From NCBI RefSeq assembly GCF_017347095.1, contig NZ_JADPRZ010000005.1, positions 62,001 to 126,000 of the forward strand: DNA of 64,000 nt, given 5' to 3'. The DNA is from Sporosarcina sp. E16_8. Its GTDB lineage: Bacteria; Bacillota; Bacilli; Bacillales_A; Planococcaceae. The first letter of the stretch is position 1, and every line of letters starts with the position of its first letter. The position numbers were made by a program, and so were the translations under genes. This document shows positions 34,847-44,296 of this stretch, piece after piece. A model generated the notes under the pieces. That model was not told the DNA's origin, did not search any database, and saw only the letters and a list, made by a program, of their open reading frames with translations.

Positions 34847-35284
34847 TCATATTGAAAAGTAGTAAAAGTAAGTTGACTCTCTTACAAAACCAACTTTTTC
34901 ATAAAGATTCTGTGCTGCCACGTTTTCCTTAGCTGTTTCAAGTAATACTCCTTTTGCACTAGTTTCCTCAGCATAATCAATTGCCTTTTGGATTAACATC
35001 TCAGCAAATCCTTTTTTTCTAGCATATACTTTCACATATAAATCGTTCAACACCCATGATCGCTTCATGCTTACTGATGAAAATGATGGATATAACTGTA
35101 CAAAACCAATAGGGTTTTTTTCATCAAAGGCTATAAAAATGACTGACTCCTCGTTAACTAACCGCTCCTTTAAAAACTCCCTTGCATCTTCAAGATTAGA
35201 CTCTTGCCCATAGAACGATCTGTATAAATCAAAGAGATCGGTTAAACAATCAAGCTCATTTACTGTTGCCTTTTGAATGATCAT
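34847..35284 (-). CDS. GNAT-family N-acetyltransferase
   Basis: About 145 residues from ATG at 35284, nine bases after AGGGGG. A TTG three codons earlier is in frame. GNAT features: NPIGFVQLYPSFSSVSMKRSWVLNDLYV, the acyl-CoA loop ARKKGFAEMLIQKAIDYAEE, and GVLLETAKENVAAQNLYEKVGF, then YFYYF at the end. The arrangement is close to aminoglycoside 6'-acetyltransferase-like and YncA-like GNATs, but the substrate cannot be assigned. Confidence 0.87.
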   Translation of the reverse strand: MIIQKATVNELDCLTDLFDLYRSFYGQESNLEDAREFLKERLVNEESVIFIAFDEKNPIGFVQLYPSFSSVSMKRSWVLNDLYVKVYARKKGFAEMLIQKAIDYAEETSAKGVLLETAKENVAAQNLYEKVGFVRESTYFYYFSI

Positions 35285-35341
35285 GTAGTGCAACCCCCTC
35301 TTATTTTATGGTGCAAAAAGACCGGAATTAACCATCGAATA

Positions 35342-36280
35342 TTACTGCGGTTGGTTTTCCGAAAAAACACTTATAATTCCTAATATAAATAGCATTAATA
35401 CCCCAATCAATGTAGGGGTAGAACACACAATACGTGGATCGAAAAGTTGGAAAAAGAATGTGAAAGCAGGTATAAAACAAATGGTCATCATGACAAAAAA
35501 CGGCTCACAATATTGAATCCCTTTTTGCAACAAAAACGTTGGAACGGCTACACCGAAAATGGTTATAAGTACGATCCAATCTATATTTCCCATTAAATAA
35601 GTTAGCAAATTATCATACGTCATCAAAAATGAAATGGCAATAATAGCGTAAAATCGATGTGCTAAAATCAAGGAGCTAGTCCATCCTGCATTGCTTAATC
35701 TTTTTGAATAAATCGTACATAATACGGCACCTAATCCACATAACACGGAGGCAATAATACCGTATACGAAGTCAGTACTGCTTGTCACTTTAACGCCAGA
35801 TAGCCCAAATAATGCTGTCATCACTAACAATAAACTAGCTGCAAACGTACCCACTGTAATCAACCACTGTGCCCGCGTCGCGCGTATCTTGCTCTTCGCA
35901 ATCATTGCAGTTACAATAATCGCAAAAAAGGGGCCGACTCCCATCTCAAGTGAGCTGACGATTGCAGGTTCGATAAATTTCAATGCATAATAAAAGCCCA
36001 TAAACGCCAAAACAGAACTACCATTCAATTTTACTAAATCATAGCCAAATGATCGTGCTGCAACAGTCAATCGCTTTGGTTGTTTCAATGCAATCACATT
36101 GAAAATTAATGCTGTAATAAAAAAACTAACACCTGTAAATAAAAAGGGGTGCACCCCTTGAACTTGATTGGCGTAATATACTTGGCTAATGGACGTAAGT
36201 AAGGCTGAAAGTAGCAAAAAGCCCGCACCCATGATCGTTGATTTTGATAAACTTACTTTTGACATTGTTATAGTTTTCAA
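35342..36280 (-). CDS. EamA/DMT-family transporter
   Basis: A 312-residue ten-helix protein of the drug/metabolite transporter superfamily, with two EamA repeats (about 15-150 and 165-300). The repeats are visible as FYYALKFIEPAIVSSLEMGVGPFFAII and ILAHRFYAIIAISFLMTYDN...VPTFLLQKGIQYCEPFFVMM (helix pairs at the pore). Such proteins move amino acids, drugs or metabolites. The substrate is unknown. The start is taken as TTG at 36280 after AGGTAAAG. An in-frame ATG follows at 36265. Confidence 0.85.
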   Translation of the reverse strand: MKTITMSKVSLSKSTIMGAGFLLLSALLTSISQVYYANQVQGVHPFLFTGVSFFITALIFNVIALKQPKRLTVAARSFGYDLVKLNGSSVLAFMGFYYALKFIEPAIVSSLEMGVGPFFAIIVTAMIAKSKIRATRAQWLITVGTFAASLLLVMTALFGLSGVKVTSSTDFVYGIIASVLCGLGAVLCTIYSKRLSNAGWTSSLILAHRFYAIIAISFLMTYDNLLTYLMGNIDWIVLITIFGVAVPTFLLQKGIQYCEPFFVMMTICFIPAFTFFFQLFDPRIVCSTPTLIGVLMLFILGIISVFSENQPQ

Positions 36281-36429
36281 CTTTACCTAGCCCTCTCAGC
36301 GAAAATAACCCCTATCTAATAGCACTCCCCATTACATGGGCTCAAAGTTTATAACTGCCTCCACTAATTACAGAAAAAAAAGAGCTGTCCAAACAACTCA
36401 TTTTCTCTTTTCAACAATAAAATTTGCAT

Positions 36430-37056
36430 TTACCTCGTTAGCATAAATACGCCGCCGCAATGCGATACAGGATGAAATTTACATGTATAGACGTTTTTTA
36501 ACGATGCATTGATTTCATTGGAGACAAAATAAAACTCATCCTCATCCCAATAGTCAATGCTAGCATTTCGACAAACTTCAAGTTCCCAGCGTGTACGGAA
36601 TGCAATATCCCCAATGAATATTTTTCCATTCACTGTAAGCAGAGGAAGCAAACTCTTAATAAATGTTACTTTCTCTTCATCCGCCAAATGATGCAACGCA
36701 TATGTGCTTACAATAGCGTCATACTTATTATCTTTAAAAGAATCAGGTAAGCCCTTTGAAATATCCCACTCCATTAAATTCGCCAATGGCATTTTAGATT
36801 GGGCTATAGCAATCATCCTCGTAGAAAAATCTAAACCATCTATACGATGCCCGTTTTCATAGAGTTGACTCGTTAAAACCGCTGTGCCAAACCCAATATC
36901 TAAAACGTTTGATTGCTTGTTCTGCATGATTTCCTTAAAAATAGTATTCAATACATTTTTGTATCCAGCAAACGGATACAAATTATTGTCTTCACTTAAC
37001 TGTACTGTTTGATCATAGTCATTCGCCCATAAATTAAACCCTTGCTCATTAAGCAT
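36430..37056 (-). CDS. Class I SAM-dependent methyltransferase
   Basis: About 208 residues from ATG at 37056, which follows AGAGGGGGAGCATTT. The longer frame to 37200 has no methyltransferase features in its first 48 codons. Motif I is VLDIGFGTAVLTSQLYENGH, then IDGLDFSTRMIAIAQSKM, MEWDISKGLPDSFKDNKYDA and YALHHLADEEKVTFIKSLLP. These are hallmarks of the UbiE/YodH-like group. The N-terminal FNLWANDYDQTV resembles B. subtilis YrrT-type methyltransferases of sulfur metabolism. It is upstream of no recognisable partner. Substrate unknown. Confidence 0.87.
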   Translation of the reverse strand: MLNEQGFNLWANDYDQTVQLSEDNNLYPFAGYKNVLNTIFKEIMQNKQSNVLDIGFGTAVLTSQLYENGHRIDGLDFSTRMIAIAQSKMPLANLMEWDISKGLPDSFKDNKYDAIVSTYALHHLADEEKVTFIKSLLPLLTVNGKIFIGDIAFRTRWELEVCRNASIDYWDEDEFYFVSNEINASLKNVYTCKFHPVSHCGGVFMLTR

Positions 37057-37121
37057 AAATGCTCCCCCTCTAATTCGAACGAGCAATCGAGTAGACCTTT
37101 TAAACAATTTGATATCCCCGA

Positions 37122-37184
37122 TTAGCCGCCGATCGTTTTCCCTAAGACATTGCGACAATAGACAAAAGTAGTTTTTTTCATCAT
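37122..37184 (-). CDS. Possible 20-residue leader peptide
   Basis: From ATG at 37184, after AAAGGTGGAATTT, the frame reads MMKKTTFVYCRNVLGKTIGG and stops 66 bases before the methyltransferase ATG. It has a better ribosome site than most chance ORFs. It could be a regulatory leader or the remnant of a lost gene. Confidence 0.35.
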   Translation of the reverse strand: MMKKTTFVYCRNVLGKTIGG

Positions 37185-37450
37185 AAATTCCACCTTTCAT
37201 AGATATATAAATATTATCATAATATTGCGCATTTAGGAATCGTTTAATATGGAGGTAATTGCTTATTGAGGGAATCTAGTCCATTTTTTTGTGAAATAGT
37301 TTAGTATTTTAGACTTTCTGACGAAACACTTAGCCATATTATCCACCATTTTATTTCCCCTATCAATGCTTCCTAGGGAGTAGGCCTCCATGTTAGAAGC
37401 TTACAACGTTGGATAGCGGTTTAGTTATTGTCGTTCTCTCGGTCATTTGC

Positions 37451-39082
37451 TTATATCGCATTCAATTTTAGCTTCTCTAATTCAACCTCAATCTGATTTA
37501 AATCGATTCGTTCAAATAAAGGGTTTACTTTAAAGGTATGGTAAGCTAATTCTTCTATGGGCACCCACGTAAATGGAGCTAAATGTAACATTTCTTTCAC
37601 TTTATCACTCGAAAAAGGTAGGAACGGCGATAATAATTGAGCACAATTCGCAATAATATGCACACATGTAAGCAAGATGTTCTCGCACTCTTCCCTGTTA
37701 TTATAGATTTCTTTCCAAGGTTGTTTTGTATCAAAGTATTTATTTCCGAAACGAATGGTTTCAAAAATCGTTTCAATCGCTTGTTTAAAATGACCTTGTT
37801 CAATCAAGTGACCAATTTCACCGTATCTAGATTGAATCATTTCTACTATATCGACATCTATGTTTCCAGAAATAGCACCTTCAAATGACTTATCTATAAA
37901 CTTCAACGTCCTATTTACGAGGTTGCCGTAAGCACCAAGGAGCTCAGTATTATGACAGAAAATGAATTCTCGCCACGAAAAATCAGCGTCTCTATTTTCA
38001 GGTGCATTTGCAGTTAGAAAATATCGAATCGAGTCAGGATTATAGCTTTCCAAAATGTCGGGAACCCACACAGCCCAGTTTTTGCTCGTTGATAGTTTCT
38101 GCTTTTCTAATGTTAAGTACTCGTTCGACACAATATGTGTCGGAAAAGCATCCTTTTGAATACCTGATAAAATAGCTGGCCAAATAATCGTGTGGAAGGG
38201 AATATTGTCTTTTCCATGTACATAATAAGATACGGTCTCTTCATTCCAAAAAGCGTCATCACTTTGATTGGTATCATTCGCCCATTGTTGACTGGCCGAA
38301 TAATAACCTGAAACTGCTTCAATCCAAACGTACACCTTTTTATCCTCATAACCTTGCACTGGGACACTTACTCCATTTGGTAAATCTCTGGACACTGCGC
38401 GATCATGTAAACCTTCTGTCAAATACCTCTTTGATAAATGGATGGCATTTTCTCTCCACGCTTTGTTTGCTCGAACCTTCTTAACTTGCTCTTCTAGCTC
38501 TTGTTGAAATGAACTTAATGAGAAATAGAAGTGTTCTGTTGCCTTTGTGGTTGGTTCATTGCCACAAATTTTACACTTCCGGTCAATTAAATCTAGCGGA
38601 TCAAGGATGGTTGAACAATTATCACATTGATCCCCACGAGATGGATGCCCACAGTTCGGACAAACCCCCTCCACATACCGATCCGGTAAAAATTGTTGGT
38701 CGAACTCACAATAGGTTTGTTCAATTTCTTTTTTATAAATGTATCCATTCTCAAGCAGCTGCAAGAAAATCCGCTGGACGACTTCATGATGTTGTTGACT
38801 ATCGGTTCGGGAATACAAATCATAACTAAATCCAAGTTTCGCAAAGCTTTCTATAAATTCTTGATGATAGCGATCTGCGATATCTTGAATCGCTACCCCT
38901 TCTTGACTAGCCCTAATCGAAATCGGTGTACCATTACAATCGCTACCTGACACATACAAGACGGATTCCCCTTTTAGTCGATAATACCTCGCTAAAATAT
39001 CACCCGGCAACAACGCTGCGATATGACCTAAATGCAATGACCCATTGGCATACGGCCACGCACCACCAATAAAAATACTCAA
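37451..39082 (-). CDS. metG: Methionyl-tRNA synthetase, short two-knuckle type
   Basis: A 543-residue class I synthetase that charges tRNA-Met. The HIGH motif is LHLGHIAAL and the KMSKS motif is KLSTSKNW. The connective domain has two zinc knuckles (CPNC...CDNC and a second CKIC-type set). The C-terminal EMAP/tRNA-binding domain of the usual Bacillus MetS (about 650 residues) is absent. The initiator is TTG at 39082 after AAAGGAGGAATTCGA. A methionine-type T-box leader precedes it. The layout resembles the second MetRS of some Gram-positives (the MetRS2 type), so another metG likely exists elsewhere in the genome. That is inference. Confidence 0.9.
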   Translation of the reverse strand: MSIFIGGAWPYANGSLHLGHIAALLPGDILARYYRLKGESVLYVSGSDCNGTPISIRASQEGVAIQDIADRYHQEFIESFAKLGFSYDLYSRTDSQQHHEVVQRIFLQLLENGYIYKKEIEQTYCEFDQQFLPDRYVEGVCPNCGHPSRGDQCDNCSTILDPLDLIDRKCKICGNEPTTKATEHFYFSLSSFQQELEEQVKKVRANKAWRENAIHLSKRYLTEGLHDRAVSRDLPNGVSVPVQGYEDKKVYVWIEAVSGYYSASQQWANDTNQSDDAFWNEETVSYYVHGKDNIPFHTIIWPAILSGIQKDAFPTHIVSNEYLTLEKQKLSTSKNWAVWVPDILESYNPDSIRYFLTANAPENRDADFSWREFIFCHNTELLGAYGNLVNRTLKFIDKSFEGAISGNIDVDIVEMIQSRYGEIGHLIEQGHFKQAIETIFETIRFGNKYFDTKQPWKEIYNNREECENILLTCVHIIANCAQLLSPFLPFSSDKVKEMLHLAPFTWVPIEELAYHTFKVNPLFERIDLNQIEVELEKLKLNAI

Positions 39083-39109
39083 TCGAATTCCTCCTTTTTA
39101 AGGCATACA

Positions 39110-39405
39110 AAAAACCCCGCCACTTATCGTTTCCGATAAGGACGAGGTTGATATTTCACTCGTGGTACCACCTTAGTTCACAAATGGCTCACACCACTTG
39201 TCTTAGTAAGTACGTAGCTACAGTTATGCTAGTATACTCTGACATTTGTAACAAGTGCCAAATCTTGTTGCAGCCTACTCATCCGCAGATTTTCAGTGCA
39301 AAGCTCGGAGATCATGTTCATCAGACTAGTTTGCTTCATTTCCACCAACAGAAGCTCTCTATATAACATCGTCTCATTACTTTTCCTCGTCATCGCCGTT
39401 TAGTA
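39110..39405 (-). promoter_or_regulatory. T-box riboswitch upstream of the MetRS gene
   Basis: On the minus strand the T-box word AAGGTGGTACCACGAG lies at 39160-39175. The terminator is ACCTCGTCCTTATCG / CGATAAGTGGCGGGGTT with a T run (39112-39148). In Stem I the specifier stretch GAACATGATCTCCGAGC offers the triplet ATG, a methionine codon. A -10 like TATACT lies at 39412-39417. Uncharged tRNA-Met would induce the gene. Confidence 0.92.
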
Positions 39406-39604
39406 TAAGGTTAAAATTGATTATAGAGAATTGTGTGTGCAAATGCAACTGCTAAACAAACGTATCTCGTTGTTCAAGTGTAGCGCAACGTCAGCGATAT
39501 ACTACATGGGATGATTTCATTCAAAACGTCTAATATATTTAAGTCCTTATTATTATTTGTTCTTCTATACCCGTCTTGTAGCGATTAATTATTGATTTTT
39601 TATA
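39406..39604. other. Intergenic region
   Basis: Contains the likely promoter of the T-box transcript. Otherwise nothing recognised. Confidence 0.4.
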
Positions 39605-40051
39605 CTACAACAACATTTTCACAACTTTGCTGATCAAACCGCCTTCAGCTTTGCCTTTTAGTTCAGACATTGCAAGTCCCATCACCTTGCCCATATCTTG
39701 CTTACCGGAAAAACCATTCGATTCGATGATACTCTTAATAATTGTTTGGACTTCATCTTCGCTAAGTTGCTTAGGTAGATATAATGTAAGATACTGAATG
39801 CGATTTTCAAGATTAGTTATCATCTCATCCTTATTAGACTGTTTCGCGTACATCAGAGACTCCTGAGTTTGCTTAATTTCCGTTTGGACGATTTGCATAA
39901 CTTCCGCATCGCTAAGGTCTATACCATCATTTTTATCAATTTCTTTTTTTTGAATCGTACTTAAAACCAAACGAATACTTGTTAATTCTTCTTTATTTTT
40001 CGCTTTCATGGCTACTTTCATTGAATCTTTTAGTTGTTGTTTAAGCGTCAT
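39605..40051 (-). CDS. yqeY: GatB/YqeY-domain protein
   Basis: A 148-residue, all-helical protein of the YqeY family. It shares a domain with the C-terminus of the GatB amidotransferase subunit and may bind tRNA. The sequence shows KQQLKDSMKVAMKAKNKEEL, TSIRLVLSTIQKKEIDK, LTLYLPKQLSEDEV and a C-terminal GKVMGLAMSELKGKAEGG typical of the family. The length matches B. subtilis YqeY (148). The ATG follows AAGAGGGAGTTTTTTAA. No partner gene such as rpsU is adjacent. Confidence 0.92.
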   Translation of the reverse strand: MTLKQQLKDSMKVAMKAKNKEELTSIRLVLSTIQKKEIDKNDGIDLSDAEVMQIVQTEIKQTQESLMYAKQSNKDEMITNLENRIQYLTLYLPKQLSEDEVQTIIKSIIESNGFSGKQDMGKVMGLAMSELKGKAEGGLISKVVKMLL

Positions 40052-40421
40052 TTAAAAAACTCCCTCTTCTAATTCATATTCTACCTATTCCTATTTGTAA
40101 TTATATCCTACATTCATTACTTTTGAAAAAATAATGAAGTGTGCCTGTATTTGTTCAAAAGACAAACAATTCACTATTCTTGACCGCCACATTTTCCATA
40201 CTTGAATTCCTCTAAGGTGTCAGTCTGATTCTTAAAATTAAGATGAAATTGATACATCGATTGCTTTTCTATTTTACCAAAACCATTCAAATATAAGTAG
40301 AGTGCTACCAATACAATTCAAAACTGTGTTGATGCCAGGTATCTTTTTCAAGTCGGGACCCCTGCCTTATACTCGCGCCTTTGTTATACTAATCGTGTTA
40401 AACATTAAGGGGGTTAAGAAA

Positions 40422-41441
40422 ATGGCAATGTTATTTGAACCATTTACAATACGCGATGTTGAATTTAAAAACCGTATCGTTATGTCGCCGATGTGTATGT
40501 ATTCGAGCCATAACGAAGACGGAATGATTGAGGATTGGCATAAGACTCATTACGCCACGCGTGCAGTCGGTCAAGTTGGCCTGATTATTGTTGAAGCGAC
40601 AGCTGTACAACCTGCGGGACGTATTTCTGCACAAGATCTTGGCATCTGGAGCGATGATCATGTTGCAGGATTAACAGAAGTGGTCCGTCTCATGCAGCAG
40701 CATGGTGCGAAAGCGGGTATCCAGCTCGCACATGCCGGACGAAAAGCGACAGTTGACGGCGATATCTATGCACCTTCAGCAATTGCATTTAATGACAAGT
40801 ATAAATCACCTTTTGAAATGACTATAGACGATATAAAAACGACTGTCCAAGCATTCAAAGAAGGTGCAATTCGAGCGAAGAAAGCTGGGTTCGACGTCAT
40901 CGAACTCCATGGTGCACATGGCTATCTTATCAATGAATTCTTATCGCCTTTATCTAATAAACGGACGGATAATTACGGTGGCACTGCAGAAAACCGCTAT
41001 CGCATGTTACGTGAAATTATCGACGCAGTACGTACCGTTTGGGAAGGTCCCCTTTTCGTCCGAATATCCGCGCATGATTACACTGACGGAGGCATGACGT
41101 CCATTGCATACGTCAAAATGGCGAAGTGGATGAAAGAGCAAGGCATCGATCTAATTGATGTTAGTTCTGGAGCGGTCGTTCCAGCTGCAATTGATGCATT
41201 CCCTGGCTATCAAGTGAAGTTTTCGGAAACAATCAAAGAAGGCGCCGATATAGCAACAGGTGCCGTTGGCTTGATCACTTCTGGTATCCAAGCAGAAGAA
41301 GTCTTGAAAAATGGCCGTGCCGATATGATTTTGCTGGCTCGCGAACTATTGCGTGACCCGTACTGGGCCTATACAGCGGCAAAAGACCTTCGTGTTGAGA
41401 TTCAGTCACCGAAACAGTATGAGCGAGGCTGGATGTTTTAA
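40422..41441 (+). CDS. namA: NADPH dehydrogenase NamA (YqjM), Old Yellow Enzyme
   Basis: About 339 residues from ATG at 40422, after AAGGGGGTTAAGAAA. The longer frame from 40302 has no ribosome site. An FMN-dependent TIM-barrel ene-reductase: [19 protein letters not shown] with the key Cys for the YqjM subgroup, [12 protein letters not shown], and active-site [17 protein letters not shown], plus [15 protein letters not shown] at the end. B. subtilis YqjM is 338 residues. It reduces activated alkenes and is linked to oxidative and electrophile stress. In B. subtilis it lies in the same neighbourhood as rnz and proI. Confidence 0.95.
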   Translation: MAMLFEPFTIRDVEFKNRIVMSPMCMYSSHNEDGMIEDWHKTHYATRAVGQVGLIIVEATAVQPAGRISAQDLGIWSDDHVAGLTEVVRLMQQHGAKAGIQLAHAGRKATVDGDIYAPSAIAFNDKYKSPFEMTIDDIKTTVQAFKEGAIRAKKAGFDVIELHGAHGYLINEFLSPLSNKRTDNYGGTAENRYRMLREIIDAVRTVWEGPLFVRISAHDYTDGGMTSIAYVKMAKWMKEQGIDLIDVSSGAVVPAAIDAFPGYQVKFSETIKEGADIATGAVGLITSGIQAEEVLKNGRADMILLARELLRDPYWAYTAAKDLRVEIQSPKQYERGWMF

Positions 41442-41444
41442 AGA

Positions 41445-41518
41445 ACAAAAGCGCAAGCGCCTGTTCAGCCCCGACAGAAGCAACTCGTGGGGCTATGCGC
41501 TGGAGTCTAGACGGAAAA
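41445..41518. repeat. Palindromic intergenic repeat (REP-like)
   Basis: AAAGCGCAAGCGCCTGTTCA, CCCCGAC...GTGGGG and GCGCTGGAGTCTAGAC form the GC-rich interspersed palindrome often seen after genes in Bacillaceae and Planococcaceae. It is not a gene. Related GC-rich words occur near 54735-54775. Confidence 0.6.
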
Positions 41519-41571
41519 TCTCTACGTTACTACTTATCCACAGTATGAGATTTTATAATTACCTAGACAAC

Positions 41572-41623
41572 AAAAAAAGCAGTAGCACTACTCCCTATTG
41601 GGAGTAGTGCTACTGCTTTTTTT
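41572..41623. terminator. Bidirectional terminator between namA and the hydrolase
   Basis: AAAAAAAGCAGTAGCACTAC and GTAGTGCTACTGCTTTTTTT, with TCCC/GGGA inside, give a perfect long stem around TATT. It lies between the stops of two converging genes. Confidence 0.95.
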
Positions 41624-42698
41624 AGTGAGATGCTACTAGAGCCTTCTCTTTGATAGCAATCATTAGCGTATGGAATTTATCCATCTCTTCGAAATGTGGG
41701 AAGTGTGCAGATTCCTCGAACCATATAAACTGTTTGTCAGGCGCGCTCAACTTTTTATAGTAGTTGTAAGCATCTTCAGATGGCGTAATATAATCATATC
41801 TTCCCATGCAAAGATAAACAGGAACGCTTAATGCGGGGACAGTTTTAAAAAAATTAGAATACTGGATTTGCGGCAGTATCGCATTTTTCGACAACCAGCT
41901 ACCGAATGCCATACGTATTCCATCCGCCCATGTGTATTCAGGTGCAAATAATATCCCTTTAAGCAGTTCTTTCTGCGTATGACTCTTGCGTTCGGCGCCC
42001 CCAAAATCAGTAATCCACTTCTGCTCTAGCCTTGTAACTTTACTATAATCCTTATAAGGGGGAGGTCCAATACTTTCAAGTTCCTTCACCGCTTCTGCAT
42101 TATTTCGTTTTCGTGCTTCATCAAGTACAAATTGATACGACAAATGTTCACCGAACGGAGCATCTGCAACTTGTCCTATACCTATATAAGCATAGAAATG
42201 CTCAGGAAATTGTTGAACTGTCAATGTTGCTAACATACTCCCCCAAGAATGTCCGACTATAAAAATTTTGGGTTGGTTAAATTTATGTTCCAGGTACTTT
42301 GTTAGATCGAGTGTGTCTTCAACTAGATTGTCGATTTGTAAATCTTCAACAGTTAGATTCCAATGATAAGACTTTCCAGAACCCCGTTGATCCCAATTGA
42401 CGACGATGAAATCCTTTTCCAAATCCCTTTGATATTGTCGTGCATAAGCGATTTGAGAGTAGCCTGGTCCGCCATGAAGGAATAGTAAAATAGGATTACG
42501 CTGATCATTTCCGCGAATAAGGACCGACTGTTTAATGCCGCCTAGTTCAATTTGTTCAAGCGTAGAGACACTATTTGGAAGCAGTGCTCTGCTTTCATCT
42601 CTAATTCGAGGAGTCCAAGACGGAAAAATAAACGCAAGGATGGGTAGGCATAAGAAAAACAATACGTATCGGAAACGTTTGCGTTTAATAATTTTCAT
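41622..42698 (-). CDS. Membrane-anchored alpha/beta hydrolase (proline iminopeptidase-like)
   Basis: A 358-residue protein. The first 25 residues (KIIKRKRFRYVLFFLCLPIL) form a basic, hydrophobic signal anchor. The hydrolase core has the oxyanion motif LFLHGGPGYSQ, NWDQRGSGKS and nucleophile elbow VGHSWGSMLA. A late Asp in MGRYDYITP and His in ESAHFPHFE complete the triad. The HGGPG and DQRGSGKS signature is that of proline iminopeptidases and related S33 enzymes. The substrate is unknown. The minus-strand stop overlaps the shared terminator. Confidence 0.87.
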   Translation of the reverse strand: MKIIKRKRFRYVLFFLCLPILAFIFPSWTPRIRDESRALLPNSVSTLEQIELGGIKQSVLIRGNDQRNPILLFLHGGPGYSQIAYARQYQRDLEKDFIVVNWDQRGSGKSYHWNLTVEDLQIDNLVEDTLDLTKYLEHKFNQPKIFIVGHSWGSMLATLTVQQFPEHFYAYIGIGQVADAPFGEHLSYQFVLDEARKRNNAEAVKELESIGPPPYKDYSKVTRLEQKWITDFGGAERKSHTQKELLKGILFAPEYTWADGIRMAFGSWLSKNAILPQIQYSNFFKTVPALSVPVYLCMGRYDYITPSEDAYNYYKKLSAPDKQFIWFEESAHFPHFEEMDKFHTLMIAIKEKALVASH

Positions 42699-42862
42699 GA
42701 TGAGACAATCACTCTTTCCATTAATTACAGTACTCTAACTATACACTTTTAGCCTAGCGCATAAACGTTCTTTATTAATGATTCCAATAAAAATGAAGGA
42801 AAAGGCTATAAACTTGTAGAATATTGCCTATTAAACGAAAATGCTTGAAAGGGTTGGGATGA

Positions 42863-43027
42863 ATGCAGAACTTAACGACAAATGTTCAGAAAGTACAGGA
42901 GAAACTACTAGAGTTGGGACATCTAAACAAGGTCGTCCAATTGACAGACAGCGCCCGAACTGCTCAAGAAGCGGCGGATGCCTTAGGATGTAAGGTCGCG
43001 CAGATTGCTAAATCAATTATCTTCAAA
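42863..43027 (+). pseudogene. 5' part of a YbaK/EbsC-type deacylase gene split by an IS
   Basis: The first 55 codons read VQEKLLELGHLNKVVQLTDS, then ARTAQEAADALGCKVAQIAK and SIIFK. This is the N-terminal half of a YbaK/EbsC aminoacyl-tRNA deacylase-like protein. After Lys55 (43025-43027) the frame runs into the IS200/IS605 right end. The continuation is at 44842 in the matching phase. Rejoined, the protein would be about 156 residues, the normal family length. Members hydrolyse mischarged Cys-tRNA-Pro or related species. The gene is now inactive unless precisely healed. Confidence 0.88.
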
Positions 43028-43250
43028 GTGAACCTCTTTGCAATAAATTACCGAGCATCCGCACAAAGTAGAAACCTCCAAGTAATTAGGGGGATCTAGT
43101 TAGGCAGATACACAAAATAATGTGTTTTCCGTTTCATTGAGCCGGCCATTGCCGCACTCTCCACGAAGGCACGTTCCGCACCTTATGATACTTAGGTATT
43201 AAGCAATCTGCTCCAAGACGAGTCTCAAGATGTTTTTGGCTGCGTTGACA
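43028..43250 (-). ncRNA. Probable omegaRNA (TnpB guide RNA) at the IS right end
   Basis: TnpB-family elements encode a structured RNA that overlaps the end of tnpB and runs to the right end, with the guide copied from flanking DNA. Here the sequence from the tnpB stop to 43028 ends in GCAAAGAGGTTCAC, similar to known right ends. The adjacent flank TTTGAAGATAATTGATTTAG (43027-43008, minus strand) would be the guide. Boundaries are inferred. Confidence 0.5.
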
Positions 43251-44296
43251 TCGCGGTCGTCTACATAGCCACACCGACAACGGTGAACTCGCTCTCCTTT
43301 TGTTTTTCTTACGATTTCTAGACAGTTTGAACATTGTTGAGTTGTGTTATATGGATTGACAAGCAACACTTGCTTACCAGCTTTTGCAGCTTTGTAAGTC
43401 GTGTAGTCAATGAGTTTTCTCCATGCACTGTCGACAATACTTTTCGCATAATCATGACTTTTCACCATCTTTTGAATGTCCAAGTCTTCAAATACAAGTA
43501 GATCATACGCGTCTACAAGATTCCTTGCTGTTTGATGTGCTGTATCTTTTCGCTTATTCGCAATATGTTCATGCAGCTTTGCTAGTTGATGAACTGCTTT
43601 CTTACGTCGATTCGAACCACGCTTTTTCTTGGATACCAATCGTTGCTTCTTCTTTAGTTTGTGCTCCAGTTGCTGTAGGTGTTTGGGGTTATCGTGAAAA
43701 TTCCCGTCCGACGTGATTGCGAGATGTCTGACACCCAAGTCGATGCCTACAGCACGCTGGTTTTTCTTTTTAAGTTTTCGTGCATTAATTTCACAGGAGA
43801 AGCTGACGAGAAACTGTCCATTCTTATGAATAATTTGACATGTTTTCACTTGCCCTTTCATGACCCGATGGCGATTGATTTGTATTTTCCCGATTTTGGA
43901 GAGCGTTAAGAAGTTTCCTTCGATCTTGAATCCGCTTTGTGGATACGTAAAAGAGTGGTAGTGATTTCGTCCTTTGAAGCGAGGAAATCCAGCCTTCTCA
44001 CCTGTTTTCACACGTCTGAAAAAGTTTTGATAGGCCCCATCAAGTCTTTCTGGCACATTTTGCAATACTTGAGAATGAATGCCTTTAAATTCAGGCAACA
44101 CTTTTTTAAGTGCAGGAAGCTCTTTCTTTTGTGTGTAAAACGACAGGCATTTCCCCTGTTTTTCATAGGCAATCATACGCTGCTCAAGCCCTGAGTTATA
44201 CAACCAGCGACACAGATTCAACGTATGGTAAATCTGTTCCCGTTGTTCTGGCGTTGGAGCTAACTTAAATTGATAGGCCGTCATCGTCATCATCAT
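43199..44296 (-). CDS. tnpB: RNA-guided endonuclease TnpB, apparently intact
   Basis: 365 residues from ATG at 44296. That ATG overlaps the natural tnpA stop (TGATG) after GGGGGTGGCTATTG. The N-terminal helix-turn-helix region (YQFKLAPTPEQREQI) and KGRNHYHSFTYPQ are typical. RuvC residues are Asp186 (GIDLGVRH), Glu270 (VFEDLD) and Asp349 (DDRDVNAAKN). The zinc ribbon has Cys322, 325, 340 and 342 (CSNC...CRC). All are present, so nuclease activity is plausible. It would use the omegaRNA to cut the transposon-free allele and keep the element in place. Confidence 0.92.
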   Translation of the reverse strand: MMMTMTAYQFKLAPTPEQREQIYHTLNLCRWLYNSGLEQRMIAYEKQGKCLSFYTQKKELPALKKVLPEFKGIHSQVLQNVPERLDGAYQNFFRRVKTGEKAGFPRFKGRNHYHSFTYPQSGFKIEGNFLTLSKIGKIQINRHRVMKGQVKTCQIIHKNGQFLVSFSCEINARKLKKKNQRAVGIDLGVRHLAITSDGNFHDNPKHLQQLEHKLKKKQRLVSKKKRGSNRRKKAVHQLAKLHEHIANKRKDTAHQTARNLVDAYDLLVFEDLDIQKMVKSHDYAKSIVDSAWRKLIDYTTYKAAKAGKQVLLVNPYNTTQQCSNCLEIVRKTKGERVHRCRCGYVDDRDVNAAKNILRLVLEQIA

